Assembly (NCBI GenBank): GCA_934295165.1 | Contig: CAKRAT010000015.1 | Coordinates: 1-39,534, forward strand | Direction: 5' to 3' | Length of the DNA: 39,534 bases | Source: an uncultured Dorea sp. | GTDB taxonomy: Bacteria; Bacillota; Clostridia; Lachnospirales; Lachnospiraceae | Part shown: one piece after another, positions 16,291 to 24,793 of the stretch | Layout: every line of letters starts with the position of its first letter | Numbering within the stretch: position 1 is the first letter of the stretch | Notes under the pieces: generated by a model | Told to the model about the DNA's origin: nothing | The model's database searches: none | The model's input: the letters and a program-made list of their open reading frames with translations, nothing else | Position numbers and translations under genes: made by a program

Positions 16291-17202
16291 TTACATTGCC
16301 TCTTTCTCTGTCACATCGCCCTTTTCTACCATAAGGACCGGACGATAAGAAAGCTTGGCTTTTCTAAGACCTTCTGCACCGGTATCATCTTCCCGGTTTA
16401 CATATTTATAGTTCATGCATTCATGCTCTACAAACTGCTGGTTGATCATGGTATATGCTCCCTGTACATCCGCATATGCTTTTTCAATATGCACGACATA
16501 GGTATCTTCGCATACCGGCTCTCCGATCGTAAATGCAACGACTTTGCCGTCAATTCTTAAAACTCCTCCCGTCAGGTGAAGTTCTTCAAACAGACGCAGG
16601 GAATTCAGTGCTGCGCACATCTCTCCCCTTTTTTCATCATCTTCTTCACAGTCGTTCTCTGTCCGCCACTTTAGCGCCATCTGGAAACATTCCTCCAGAT
16701 TGTCTTCCGACATGCTTTCGTAAGACCAGCGGTCTTCAAACAGGCTCTTAAATTTATTGATATGATTCCGCTTTCCGTGAAGTTTCTTTCCCGAAAGCGT
16801 TGCCAGCTTCTCTGATTCATAGATATAATCTGCAGAATCTCTGTCGTATTCAATCTGGAATCTTCCCGGATACCACTTCTCCAGTTGGGCAAAATACTCT
16901 GGTGTTACATTGTACATCAGGAATGGTCTTCCTTTCGCTTTGGAATATTCCATCATCTCTTCCAGTGCATTCTTCACATCTTCCGATGCTCCTGCCGGAT
17001 AGGCAAAGGATACATGATTCTCATCTTCACTTTTGAAGACCAGTGCATTCTGTATGACCGCCCACTTTACCGGATATTGTCTGGACCAGAGATATACATT
17101 GGCAAATGTTCTCTCACAGCTTCTGCTTGTATGATGTTCAAAATAATGTGAGATAATCTCCCGATCCTCTAATTCTGCACGTTTAAACTGTGTTGCTTCC
17201 AT
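16291..17202 (-). CDS. DUF2156 domain protein (GNAT-fold, LPG-synthase C-terminal-like)
   Basis: 303 residues, soluble, with no membrane segment. It has the DUF2156 arrangement of two GNAT-like halves: N-terminal TFANVYLWSRQYPVKWAVI (near 33-51) and C-terminal GGVLRIDGKVVAFTIGEPVC (about 216-235) with KYVNREDDTGAEGLRKAK near 271, a conserved family stretch. The same fold forms the catalytic part of MprF lysyl-phosphatidylglycerol synthases, where it transfers an amino acid from tRNA, but this stand-alone protein lacks the flippase domain and its substrate is not known. It lies between prfA and an aminotransferase gene in a probable operon. Confidence 0.85.
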   Translation of the reverse strand: MEATQFKRAELEDREIISHYFEHHTSRSCERTFANVYLWSRQYPVKWAVIQNALVFKSEDENHVSFAYPAGASEDVKNALEEMMEYSKAKGRPFLMYNVTPEYFAQLEKWYPGRFQIEYDRDSADYIYESEKLATLSGKKLHGKRNHINKFKSLFEDRWSYESMSEDNLEECFQMALKWRTENDCEEDDEKRGEMCAALNSLRLFEELHLTGGVLRIDGKVVAFTIGEPVCEDTYVVHIEKAYADVQGAYTMINQQFVEHECMNYKYVNREDDTGAEGLRKAKLSYRPVLMVEKGDVTEKEAM

Positions 17203-17260
17203 ATTCTGTATTTACCTTCTTTAATTTTCGGATATTCCCGTATTCTTACATTGCGGGTCT

Positions 17261-18337
17261 TTACATTTCCTCATTCATATTTGCAAGTTTGGCTGCCTGA
17301 TCGGCTGCGATACATGCATCGATGATCTCCTGGATGTCACCATTCATGATCTTATCCAGTTTGTATAATGTAAGTCCGATACGGTGGTCTGTCACACGTC
17401 CCTGCGGGAAGTTGTAGGTACGGATCTTTTCTGATCTGTCTCCGGTACCGATCTGGCTCTTTCTTGCCTCAGCCTCTGCATCGTGACGTTTCTGGCACTC
17501 CATATCATATAACTTTGCACGTAAAAGTGCGAACGCTTTATCCTTGTTCTGTAACTGTGATTTTTCAGTCTGACTGTAGATCACAATTCCTGTCGGATAG
17601 TGAGTCAGCCGTACAGCAGAGTCTGTCGTATTGACACACTGTCCACCATTACCAGATGCACGCATTACATCGATACGGATATCTTTCTCATCGATCTGAA
17701 TATCTACATCTTCTGCCTCCGGCATAACTGCTACCGTAATTGTAGATGTGTGGATACGTCCTCCGGATTCTGTCTCCGGTACACGCTGTACACGATGAAC
17801 TCCGGATTCGTATTTCATCTTGGAATATGCACCCTTACCATCAATCATGAATGTTACATTCTTCATTCCGCCGATACCGATTTCTTCACACTCTACCAGT
17901 TCCACTTTCCATCTCTGGCTTTCTGCGTAGTGCATGTACATACGATAGATTTCTGCTGCGAAAAGCGCTGCCTCATCTCCGCCTGCACCGGCACGGATCT
18001 CGACGATAACGTTCTTCTCATCGTTAGGGTCCTTTGGAAGAAGAAGGATCTTCAGTTCCTGTTCCAGTTCTTCTACACGTTTCTTGTTATCATTTAATTC
18101 TTCTTTTGCAAGTTCACGCATCTCTTCATCAGACTCTTCCTCTAACATTTCAAGGCTGTCCTCAATTGCCTGCTTGCATTCTTTGTATTCATTATACGCC
18201 TCTACAATCGGAGTCAGATCATTCTGCTCTTTCATAAGTTTGCGGAAGCGGTTCTGGTCATTTGCCACATCCGGTTCCTGAAGTTCATTTAATATCTCAT
18301 CCAGACGGATGCGAAGATCTTCTAATTTATCAAACAT
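17261..18337 (-). CDS. prfA: Peptide chain release factor 1
   Basis: 358 residues. It recognises UAA and UAG in the ribosomal A site and triggers peptidyl-tRNA hydrolysis. The codon-reading PxT tripeptide is PET in [14 protein letters not shown] (near 187), which identifies RF1 rather than RF2. The catalytic GGQ is in [14 protein letters not shown] (near 229), and its glutamine is the residue methylated by PrmC, encoded next to it. The N-terminal coiled domain is acidic ([16 protein letters not shown]). TAAGGAGG six bases before the ATG is a strong ribosome site. Gene order DUF1385-prmC-prfA is typical of Clostridia. Confidence 0.98.
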   Translation of the reverse strand: MFDKLEDLRIRLDEILNELQEPDVANDQNRFRKLMKEQNDLTPIVEAYNEYKECKQAIEDSLEMLEEESDEEMRELAKEELNDNKKRVEELEQELKILLLPKDPNDEKNVIVEIRAGAGGDEAALFAAEIYRMYMHYAESQRWKVELVECEEIGIGGMKNVTFMIDGKGAYSKMKYESGVHRVQRVPETESGGRIHTSTITVAVMPEAEDVDIQIDEKDIRIDVMRASGNGGQCVNTTDSAVRLTHYPTGIVIYSQTEKSQLQNKDKAFALLRAKLYDMECQKRHDAEAEARKSQIGTGDRSEKIRTYNFPQGRVTDHRIGLTLYKLDKIMNGDIQEIIDACIAADQAAKLANMNEEM

Positions 18338-18355
18338 GGTATTTCCTCCTTAACA

Positions 18356-19219
18356 TTACTCTTTATTGTACCTTCCCACAACAACGCGGTCAAGTCCCGC
18401 CAAATCCTTTTTTACCAGGATTTCTTCATATCCCTGTTCTTCCAGAAGCTTTGACACGTCCTTCCCCTGGTCAAAACCAATCTCAAACAAAAGATATCCT
18501 CTTTTTTTTAAATGTTTTACACTTTCTTTCACGATCAGCCGGTAAAAGTATAACCCGTCCTCTTTTCCATCCAGTGCGATCCACGGATCATGAAGTTTTA
18601 CTTCGTCTTCCAGCCGGCTGATTTCCTCTGTTCTGATATACGGAGGGTTCGATACAATCATGTCGTAGTTTTCCGTAACGTGTTCAAACAGATCACTCTG
18701 TATGAACACTGCATTTGTCTGAAGTCTGCTGTCATTCTCCTCCGCAACTTTCAGTGCTTCTTCCGATATGTCACATCCTGTTCCCGACACATTGATCCCT
18801 TTTCTCTCTGCGAATTTCAAAATGCTTTCCAGAATGCAGCCGGAACCTGTACACATATCCAGAATCTGCATATCCGGCCGGATCTTTTGCAGTGCTTCTT
18901 CTACCAGCGTCTCTGTATCCTGCCTCGGAATCAGCACATGCTCATTTACTTTGAAATTCAACCCCATGAATTCCTGCTCACCTGTAATGTGCTGAAGCGG
19001 GATTCTTCCAGACCTTGTCTCTATATCTTTCCGGTAGTGTTCTGCTTTGTCCTGCCCTATCTCTCTGTCCGGATCTGCAAAAAACATAGCCCGGCTGACC
19101 CCTGTCTCATATTCCAACAGATACCATGCATCTATCTTTGCTTCCGGTATCCCGGCTTTTTCCAGACATTCCGTTCCTTCCCGGTACAGATTACGAAGTG
19201 TGAAAATTTTCCCGCTCAT
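18356..19219 (-). CDS. prmC: Release factor glutamine N5-methyltransferase
   Basis: 287 residues. It methylates the GGQ glutamine of release factors using SAM. The N-terminal helical domain contacts the release factor; the SAM motif is ILDMCTGSGCI (about 130-140) and the catalytic NPPY is in SNPPYIRTEEI near residue 190. The ATG at 19219 is preferred, with GGAGGG just upstream; a longer frame beginning with TTG at 19234 has no ribosome site. The coding start overlaps the end of the DUF1385 gene by 29 bases, indicating coupled translation. Confidence 0.95.
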   Translation of the reverse strand: MSGKIFTLRNLYREGTECLEKAGIPEAKIDAWYLLEYETGVSRAMFFADPDREIGQDKAEHYRKDIETRSGRIPLQHITGEQEFMGLNFKVNEHVLIPRQDTETLVEEALQKIRPDMQILDMCTGSGCILESILKFAERKGINVSGTGCDISEEALKVAEENDSRLQTNAVFIQSDLFEHVTENYDMIVSNPPYIRTEEISRLEDEVKLHDPWIALDGKEDGLYFYRLIVKESVKHLKKRGYLLFEIGFDQGKDVSKLLEEQGYEEILVKKDLAGLDRVVVGRYNKE

Positions 19220-20117
19220 AAGCCCTCCAGTCAAATACTGCTTCTACAGCCTGTATCGCAACTTCGATCATCCCGTCATCCGGTTCACTGGTTGTCATCT
19301 TCTGGATTGCCATTCCCGGCTTACTTAGCAGATTGATGACCGGATTCTCACTGTTGCCTGCAAGTTTCAGTACTTCATAAGAAATGCCTGCGATCACCGG
19401 AAGCAGTGCGATACGCACAACCACTCTCATAAGCGGTGATTCCACCCGGATCAGAACCAGTAAAATAATACTGATCGCGAGCACGAAGAATAAGAAGCTT
19501 GTTCCACAGCGCTTATGCTGTCTGGAACTGATCCTTACATTTTCCACCGTAAGCGGAAGTCCATGTTCGATACAATTGATACATTTGTGCTCCGCACCAT
19601 GATACATAAATGTTCTCTGAATATCTTCCATTCTTGAGATCAGTAAAATATATATGATGAAAATTCCGATTCTTACAAAGCCTTCGATCACCGTCCGCAG
19701 ATGATATGACGGAACAACCGGCTTCATCAGCGACGACAGGAAATATGGCAGTACCATGAAGATTGCTACCGCTGCCACAATAGAAAACGCAACGGTTCCC
19801 GCCATCATAAGGCTTTCCTGCTTTTCTTTTTTCTTCTGTTCATTCCCGGAAAGTTCTTTTTCTTCCTCTTCTTCATAAAAGCTTGCTGAAAAGGTCAGCG
19901 TCTTAATCCCCAGTACCATGGAATCAATAAAATTAAATACTCCTCTGACAAACGGAATCGTTGTCAGTTTTTTACAGTTGCCGGTAATACTGTGGAAATC
20001 TTCTGCCTGAACCAAAATCTCCCCATCCGGCTTTCTGACAGCCACGGCATAGCGGTCTTTGTTCTTCATCATAATGCCTTCCAGCACCGCCTGCCCGCCG
20101 ATATTCGATGATTTCAT
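19191..20117 (-). CDS. DUF1385 membrane protein (YqhQ family)
   Basis: 308 residues. The opening SSNIGGQAVLEGIMMKNKDR is the DUF1385 signature. An acidic/basic stretch (EEEEEKELSGNEQKKKEK, near 82) precedes about four membrane segments (roughly 105-127, 135-160, 208-228, 232-255). Between the second and third lie conserved polar motifs YHGAEHKCINC (near 170) and SSRQHKRCGTSFL (near 197), which are rich in His and Cys and look like a metal or redox site facing the membrane. The function of the family is unknown. It overlaps prmC by 29 bases and is probably the first gene of the operon served by the promoter at 20149-20176. Confidence 0.9.
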   Translation of the reverse strand: MKSSNIGGQAVLEGIMMKNKDRYAVAVRKPDGEILVQAEDFHSITGNCKKLTTIPFVRGVFNFIDSMVLGIKTLTFSASFYEEEEEKELSGNEQKKKEKQESLMMAGTVAFSIVAAVAIFMVLPYFLSSLMKPVVPSYHLRTVIEGFVRIGIFIIYILLISRMEDIQRTFMYHGAEHKCINCIEHGLPLTVENVRISSRQHKRCGTSFLFFVLAISIILLVLIRVESPLMRVVVRIALLPVIAGISYEVLKLAGNSENPVINLLSKPGMAIQKMTTSEPDDGMIEVAIQAVEAVFDWRAYERENFHTS

Positions 20118-20148
20118 ATGTGCTCCTTTCGATCGCCTGGCAAATTAA

Positions 20149-20176
20149 ATTATAAGAAAAAAGGGTTGAGATTCAA
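20149..20176 (-). promoter_or_regulatory. Promoter for the DUF1385-prmC-prfA operon, nested in a terminator
   Basis: On the minus strand TTGAAT (20171-20176), a 16-base spacer, TATAAT (20149-20154). The -35 lies in the loop of the rpmE terminator and the -10 just after its T tract, so one short segment ends the upstream unit and starts the next. Confidence 0.6.
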
Positions 20177-20188
20177 AAACCTCAACCC
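20163..20188 (-). terminator. Rho-independent terminator of rpmE
   Basis: On the minus strand GGGTTGAG, a ten-base loop, CTCAACCC, followed at once by TTTTTTCTT. It starts 13 bases after the rpmE stop. This is a classic intrinsic terminator. Confidence 0.9.
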
Positions 20189-20201
20189 AATACTTGTAAT
20201 C

Positions 20202-20405
20202 TTATTTGTCCATTCCGTATTTCTTATTGAACTTATCAACACGGCCACGAGCCTGAGTTGCTTTCTGCTGTCCTGTGTAGAATGGATGACATTTAGAACA
20301 GATTTCTACGTGGATTTCTTCGTTTGTAGATCCTGTTACGAATGTATTACCACAGTTACAAGTTACAGTTGCCTGATAATAATTTGGATGTATTCCTTCT
20401 TTCAT
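20202..20405 (-). CDS. rpmE: 50S ribosomal protein L31, zinc-binding form
   Basis: 67 residues starting MKEGIHPNY. Cys16 and Cys18 (CNCG) with Cys36 and Cys39 (CSKC) make the four-cysteine zinc site, so this is the zinc (C+) form rather than the zinc-independent YtiA/RpmE2 form. The ATG at 20405 has GAGGTG six bases upstream; a GTG inside that ribosome site (20414) is rejected as start. It has its own promoter overlapping the end of rho, a leader hairpin and an intrinsic terminator. Confidence 0.96.
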   Translation of the reverse strand: MKEGIHPNYYQATVTCNCGNTFVTGSTNEEIHVEICSKCHPFYTGQQKATQARGRVDKFNKKYGMDK

Positions 20406-20436
20406 GATTTTCACCTCTTCTTTATTTTCTTGACAC

Positions 20437-20450
20437 GCACATAAATGTGC
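20437..20450. promoter_or_regulatory. Palindrome in the rpmE leader
   Basis: GCACAT-AA-ATGTGC is a perfect six-base-arm palindrome between the rpmE promoter and its ribosome site. As RNA it makes a small hairpin; as DNA it could be an operator. A role in L31 or zinc control is possible but unproven. Confidence 0.35.
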
Positions 20451-20482
20451 CGTAAATTTCTTTTTATTTACACAGCTTGTTC

Positions 20483-20511
20483 ATTGTAGCACAAGAATCA
20501 ATATTTGTCTA
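20483..20511 (-). promoter_or_regulatory. Promoter of rpmE overlapping the rho stop codon
   Basis: On the minus strand TAGACA (20506-20511), a 17-base spacer, TACAAT (20483-20488); each box matches the vegetative consensus at five of six positions. The TAG of the -35 box is the stop codon of rho, so the promoter begins exactly where the upstream gene ends. Confidence 0.65.
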
Positions 20512-21849
20512 GATAAATTTTGTCTTTTTTACCATTTGTATTAATTCTTCATTATTCTTTGTTCTTGAGAACATATTCAGAATATTATCAACCGCTTCTT
20601 CCTGGCGTAATCCATTTAAACCTTTTCTCATACTCTCTACTGCTTCCAGTTCTTCCTTTGAAAGCAGCAGATCTTCTCTTCTGGTTCCCGATTTCAAGAT
20701 ATCGATCGCCGGGAACATTCTCTTCTCGGAAAGCTTACGGTCCAGTACCAGCTCCATATTACCGGTTCCTTTGAACTCTTCGTATACAACATCGTCCATC
20801 TTACTTCCAGTATCTACCAGTGCCGTTGCAAGAATAGTAAGGCTTCCGCCTTCTCTCATATTTCTCGCAGCACCGAAGAAACGCTTCGGCATATGAAGTG
20901 CAGCCGGATCAAGACCACCGGATAATGTTCTTCCTGACGGTGGTACGGTTAAGTTGTAAGCCCGTGCAAGTCTTGTGATACTGTCAATCAGGATCATAAC
21001 ATCCTTTTTATGCTCTACCAGACGTTTTGCACGTTCAATTACCATCTCAGATACACGCTTATGGTGTTCCGGCAGCTCATCAAATGTAGAATAAATAACT
21101 TCTACATTTTCTCCTTCGATGGATTCACGGATGTCTGTTACTTCTTCCGGACGTTCATCAATCAAAAGAATCAGAAGGTGTACTTCCGGATTGTTCTTCT
21201 GTACAGATAATGCTACCTGCTTTAATAAGGTTGTCTTACCAGCCTTCGGAGGCGATACGATCATACCTCTCTGTCCCTTTCCGATTGGAGACATCAGGTC
21301 CATGATACGCATAGCCGTACTTGTCTTTCCACACTCCAGGCTCAATCTTTCATTCGGGAAGATTGGTGTCATATCCTCAAAATTCTTTCTGTGCATGATC
21401 TTCATCGGATCCGTATCATTTACCTTTGACAGATATAAAAGCGCACTGAACTTCTCCTGCTGTGTCTTGATTCTGGTATTTCCTTCCAGGATATCTCCTG
21501 TCTTAAGGTTAAACCTGCGGATCTGTGACGGTGATACATACACATCATTTTCTCCCGGCAGATAATTCGCACTACGGATAAATCCATATCCATCCTGCAT
21601 AACCTCAAGAATGCCACGTACCGTGGTTCCGCTGTCCAGCTTGTCTATGTCATGGGCTTCTTTATCTCCGGTATTGGCAGATAATTCTTTTACTGTTGCC
21701 TTGGCTGTTTTCTTTTCTTTTTCATCTTCCTCCAGCATGCGCCCGATCAGTTCAGCTTTTTTCATGGTGGAAATTCCTTTTAATCCTCTTGCTTTTGCGA
21801 GTTCTTTCAATGTCGCCAGCGGAAGAGATTCATACTTTTCTTTCATCAT
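20509..21849 (-). CDS. rho: Transcription termination factor Rho
   Basis: 446 residues. This hexameric RNA helicase ends transcription of untranslated RNA. The N-terminal SAP-like Rho_N region (about 1-45) is followed by a charged linker, a cold-shock-like RNA-binding domain (GYGFIRSANYLPGENDVYVS, about 90-110) and the ATPase core: Walker A SPPKAGKTTLLKQ (near 198), Walker B VMILIDSITRLARAYN (near 285) and the R-loop PPSGRTLSGGLDP (near 303). The start is ATG at 21849 with GAGGTG nine bases before; the GTG within that site (21861) is rejected. The promoter lies far upstream, leaving a long leader. rpmE follows. Confidence 0.97.
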   Translation of the reverse strand: MMKEKYESLPLATLKELAKARGLKGISTMKKAELIGRMLEEDEKEKKTAKATVKELSANTGDKEAHDIDKLDSGTTVRGILEVMQDGYGFIRSANYLPGENDVYVSPSQIRRFNLKTGDILEGNTRIKTQQEKFSALLYLSKVNDTDPMKIMHRKNFEDMTPIFPNERLSLECGKTSTAMRIMDLMSPIGKGQRGMIVSPPKAGKTTLLKQVALSVQKNNPEVHLLILLIDERPEEVTDIRESIEGENVEVIYSTFDELPEHHKRVSEMVIERAKRLVEHKKDVMILIDSITRLARAYNLTVPPSGRTLSGGLDPAALHMPKRFFGAARNMREGGSLTILATALVDTGSKMDDVVYEEFKGTGNMELVLDRKLSEKRMFPAIDILKSGTRREDLLLSKEELEAVESMRKGLNGLRQEEAVDNILNMFSRTKNNEELIQMVKKTKFI

Positions 21850-21990
21850 ATAATCTTTCACCTCAATAGTTTTATTCTTTATCTAGTTTCTCGTTAATAA
21901 CTTGATCATTGAATGATTCAGCATTTCTTAATTTACAGGTTCTCTGGAAAATCACGTCAGAAATGACGATACTAGTTGAAACATGGCATC

Positions 21991-22019
21991 ATTATACTAT
22001 ATCTTCCCATTTTTTTAAA
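21991..22019 (-). promoter_or_regulatory. Probable rho promoter with a long leader
   Basis: On the minus strand TTTAAA (22014-22019), a 17-base spacer, TATAAT (21991-21996). Transcription would start near 21984, giving a leader of about 135 bases before the rho ATG. That leader contains CGTCA-TTTC-TGACG (21956-21969) and a near-palindrome around 21902-21920. The remaining non-coding DNA between rho and the malic enzyme (21850-22179) holds this and the plus-strand promoter at 22117, and I see nothing else in it. Confidence 0.55.
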
Positions 22020-22116
22020 GAGCTTTTTTATAATTGACTATATAATCCACCACACCTTACAGCAAACAGCGTCTTTTTCCTGCAAATTGTTTCACTTTTC
22101 ATGCTTTCTGCGTATA

Positions 22117-22145
22117 TTGACTTGCTTCTCCATGAATGATATGAT
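22117..22145 (+). promoter_or_regulatory. Promoter of the malic enzyme gene
   Basis: TTGACT (22117-22122), a 17-base spacer, TATGAT (22140-22145); five of six positions match in each box. Transcription should start near 22152. This leaves the ATGs at 22138 and 22141 outside the transcript and supports the ATG at 22180 as the true start. Confidence 0.72.
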
Positions 22146-22179
22146 TAAACAAACTTATGAAAAGGTGGTATCCATAAAA

Positions 22180-23328
22180 ATGACAAATAGCGAAAAAGCT
22201 TTAAAAATGCATGAAGAATGGCACGGAAAGATTGAAACCTGTGCAAAATCACACGTGAAATCAAGAGAAGATCTGGCAATTGCCTATACCCCTGGTGTTG
22301 CAGAACCTTGTAAGGTGATCGCCAAGGATCCGGAGGCTGCCTATACTTATACGATGAAGTCCAACACAGTAGCCGTTGTTTCCGACGGAAGTGCTGTACT
22401 TGGTCTCGGTAACATCGGTGCTCTTGCAGCAATGCCTGTCATGGAAGGAAAAGCAGTTCTGTTCAAAGAATTCGGTGGTGTGAATGCCGTACCGATCTGT
22501 CTTGACACACAGGATACAGAGGAAATTATCAAATCTGTTGTAAACATTGCTCCTGCTTTCGGAGGCATTAACCTGGAGGACATCAGCGCACCGAGATGTT
22601 TTGAAATTGAAGAACGCTTAAAAGAACTTCTGGACATTCCTGTATTCCATGACGATCAGCACGGAACAGCCATCGTTGTTCTTGCCGGTATCATCAATGC
22701 CATGAAAGTAACAGGAAAGAATAAAGAAACAGCAAAAGTTGTTGTAAACGGTGCCGGTTCTGCCGGAGTTGCTATCACAAAGCTTCTTCTTACTTATGGT
22801 TTCAAAGATGTAACCATGTGTGACATCAGCGGAATCCTTGGAAAAGGCTCAAAAGACCTCAACTGGATGCAGAAAAAGATGGTTGAAGTGACAAATCCCG
22901 AACAAAAAACCGGAACACTTGCCGATGCATTAAAGGGAGCCGATATCTTCGTCGGCGTGTCTGCCCCGAACATCGTCACTCAGGAAATGGTTGCTTCTAT
23001 GAATAAAGATGCGATCCTCTTTGCAATGGCCAACCCGGTACCTGAGATCATGCCGGATCTCGCCAAGGCTGCCGGTGCAAAGGTTGTAGGAACCGGACGT
23101 TCCGACTTCCCGAATCAGGTAAATAACGTAGTTGCTTTCCCGGGTATCTTCAAAGGCGCTCTGGAAGGACGTGCTACCGCAATCACTGAAGAAATGAAAC
23201 TTGCCACTGCAAAAGCAATCGCCGGTCTCGTTCCGGATGAAGAATTAAATGAAAATAACATTCTTCCGGAAGCTTTTGATCCACGTGTTGCCGATGTTGT
23301 AAGTCGTGCTGTAAAGGAACTGATCTGA
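22180..23328 (+). CDS. NAD(P)-dependent malic enzyme
   Basis: 382 residues, the short bacterial malic enzyme (malate to pyruvate and CO2 with NAD(P) reduction). The N-terminal catalytic domain has AIAYTPGVAEPCKVI (about 33-47), the active-site VFHDDQHGTA (about 154-163), and the nucleotide-binding domain has VVNGAGSAGVAIT (about 187-199). No phosphotransacetylase domain is fused. AAAGGTGG lies 11 bases before the ATG at 22180; longer versions starting at 21976, 22138 or 22141 would begin upstream of the mapped promoter. It is the first gene of a plus-strand group with a radical SAM protein and a DUF4364 protein. Confidence 0.94.
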   Translation: MTNSEKALKMHEEWHGKIETCAKSHVKSREDLAIAYTPGVAEPCKVIAKDPEAAYTYTMKSNTVAVVSDGSAVLGLGNIGALAAMPVMEGKAVLFKEFGGVNAVPICLDTQDTEEIIKSVVNIAPAFGGINLEDISAPRCFEIEERLKELLDIPVFHDDQHGTAIVVLAGIINAMKVTGKNKETAKVVVNGAGSAGVAITKLLLTYGFKDVTMCDISGILGKGSKDLNWMQKKMVEVTNPEQKTGTLADALKGADIFVGVSAPNIVTQEMVASMNKDAILFAMANPVPEIMPDLAKAAGAKVVGTGRSDFPNQVNNVVAFPGIFKGALEGRATAITEEMKLATAKAIAGLVPDEELNENNILPEAFDPRVADVVSRAVKELI

Positions 23329-23329
23329 T

Positions 23330-24253
23330 ATGACCGTACGCTGGGGAGAAAAAAGATACTATTCCCTCGATTATTATCTAAAAACTACTTATGGTGAAAA
23401 GCTTTACAAGATTTCTCTTGACGGCGGTATGACCTGCCCTAACCGGGACGGTACACTCGGAACCCGCGGATGCATCTTCTGCAGCCGCGGAGGTTCCGGT
23501 GATTTTGCCGAGAAGCATACCCTGTCTGTTACAGAGCAGATTGAATCTGGCAAAAAACAGTCTGCAAAAAAATATACCGGATCTTCATACATTGCTTATT
23601 TCCAGGCATACACCAATACTTATGCATCTATAGAATATCTGGAAAAATTGTATACGGAAGCTATCATGCACCCCGGCATCCGGATTCTGTCCATTGCCAC
23701 CAGGCCAGATTGCCTGAGCGAAGAGATCTTAGATCTTCTGGAACGCCTGAACCAGATTAAACCTGTATGGATTGAACTGGGACTTCAGACGATCCACGAA
23801 AAAAGTGCCCGCTATATCCGAAGAGGCTACAATCTTTCGGTGTTCGAAACTGCCGTATCAGAACTCCGCAGCCGTGGAATCGATGTGATCGTCCACACAA
23901 TCCTTTGTCTTCCCGGAGAAACAAAACAGGATATGCTCCAGACGATACAATATCTGAATGAACAGGATATTCAGGGAATTAAACTACAGCTTTTACACGT
24001 ATTAAAGGATACCGATCTGGCTGACATCTATGCGGCCGATCCATTTCCGGTTCCGGATCCGCAGGAATATTATGAGCTGCTCGGAGCGTGTATCAGCCGC
24101 CTGAGATCGGATATCGTCATCCACAGACTGACCGGAGACGGACCAAAAGATCTTCTGATCACCCCTTTATGGACCTGCAACAAAAGACAGGTCCTGAATC
24201 AGTTACAATCGTACTTTAAAACACATGACATCTGGCAGGGAAAGGAGTGTTAA
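23330..24253 (+). CDS. TIGR01212-family radical SAM protein (YhcC-like)
   Basis: 307 residues. The cluster-binding cysteines are Cys36, Cys48 and Cys51 in CPNRDGTLGTRGCIFCS, the wide CX11CX2C spacing of this family rather than the usual CX3CX2C. GIRILSIATRPDCLS and ELGLQTIHEKSARYIRRGY are further conserved regions of the barrel, shared with Elp3-like enzymes. The reaction of the family is not established. The start ATG follows the malic enzyme stop by one base, so the two are co-translated or at least co-transcribed. Confidence 0.9.
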   Translation: MTVRWGEKRYYSLDYYLKTTYGEKLYKISLDGGMTCPNRDGTLGTRGCIFCSRGGSGDFAEKHTLSVTEQIESGKKQSAKKYTGSSYIAYFQAYTNTYASIEYLEKLYTEAIMHPGIRILSIATRPDCLSEEILDLLERLNQIKPVWIELGLQTIHEKSARYIRRGYNLSVFETAVSELRSRGIDVIVHTILCLPGETKQDMLQTIQYLNEQDIQGIKLQLLHVLKDTDLADIYAADPFPVPDPQEYYELLGACISRLRSDIVIHRLTGDGPKDLLITPLWTCNKRQVLNQLQSYFKTHDIWQGKEC

Positions 24254-24255
24254 CC

Positions 24256-24768
24256 ATGGCCAAATCGTTTACGCTATATAAATTAATTATTTTGTATATG
24301 TTGAATCAAGTTGATTTTCCTCTCACCAATTCCCAGATATCTGAATTTATTCTGGATGAAGGATATACAACCTACTTCAAATTACAGCAGGCTTTGTCTG
24401 AACTTCTGGAATCCGGATTTATCCGCGAAGAATCTACACATCACCGTACATTTTACCATCTTACGGATGATGGTGCTGAGACAATCCACTTTTTTACCAA
24501 CGATATCTCACCTGCGATCCAGCATGATATCGATGAATTTTTGAAAGAGAAACATTATGAATTAAAGAATGAAATGTCTGTGAAAGCGGATTATTTTGAG
24601 AATTCTAACATGGAATATTCTGTGCGCTGTCAGGTCATCGAGCAGGGACTTCCCCTTATCGACCTTACTGTAACAGCTCCGACAGAATCTGAGGCTGCGA
24701 CCATTGCGAATAACTGGCAGAAGCGGAATCAGGAGATTTATGCGTTGGTTATGGCGAAGCTTTTATAA
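24256..24768 (+). CDS. DUF4364 family protein, winged-helix type
   Basis: 170 residues. The N-terminal half looks like a winged helix: KLIILYMLNQVDFPLTNSQI, then FKLQQALSELLESGFI, then a wing with HHRTFYHLTDDGAETI. The C-terminal half (about 100-170) is a mixed strand and helix domain of unknown role. The group is common in Lachnospiraceae and is taken to be transcription-related, but no target is known. AGGAG eight bases upstream fixes the ATG at 24256; a GTG at 24247 overlaps the ribosome site. It follows the radical SAM stop by two bases and ends just before the inverted-repeat region. Confidence 0.82.
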   Translation: MAKSFTLYKLIILYMLNQVDFPLTNSQISEFILDEGYTTYFKLQQALSELLESGFIREESTHHRTFYHLTDDGAETIHFFTNDISPAIQHDIDEFLKEKHYELKNEMSVKADYFENSNMEYSVRCQVIEQGLPLIDLTVTAPTESEAATIANNWQKRNQEIYALVMAKLL

Positions 24769-24793
24769 ATTTGTTGGTATTTCATTCATTAAC

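Noticed and set aside
20412..21861. GTG starts for rpmE (20414) and rho (21861), and likewise for holA (29013) and argJ (39143)
   Set aside because: In each case the GTG is part of the ribosome-binding sequence of a better-placed ATG downstream.
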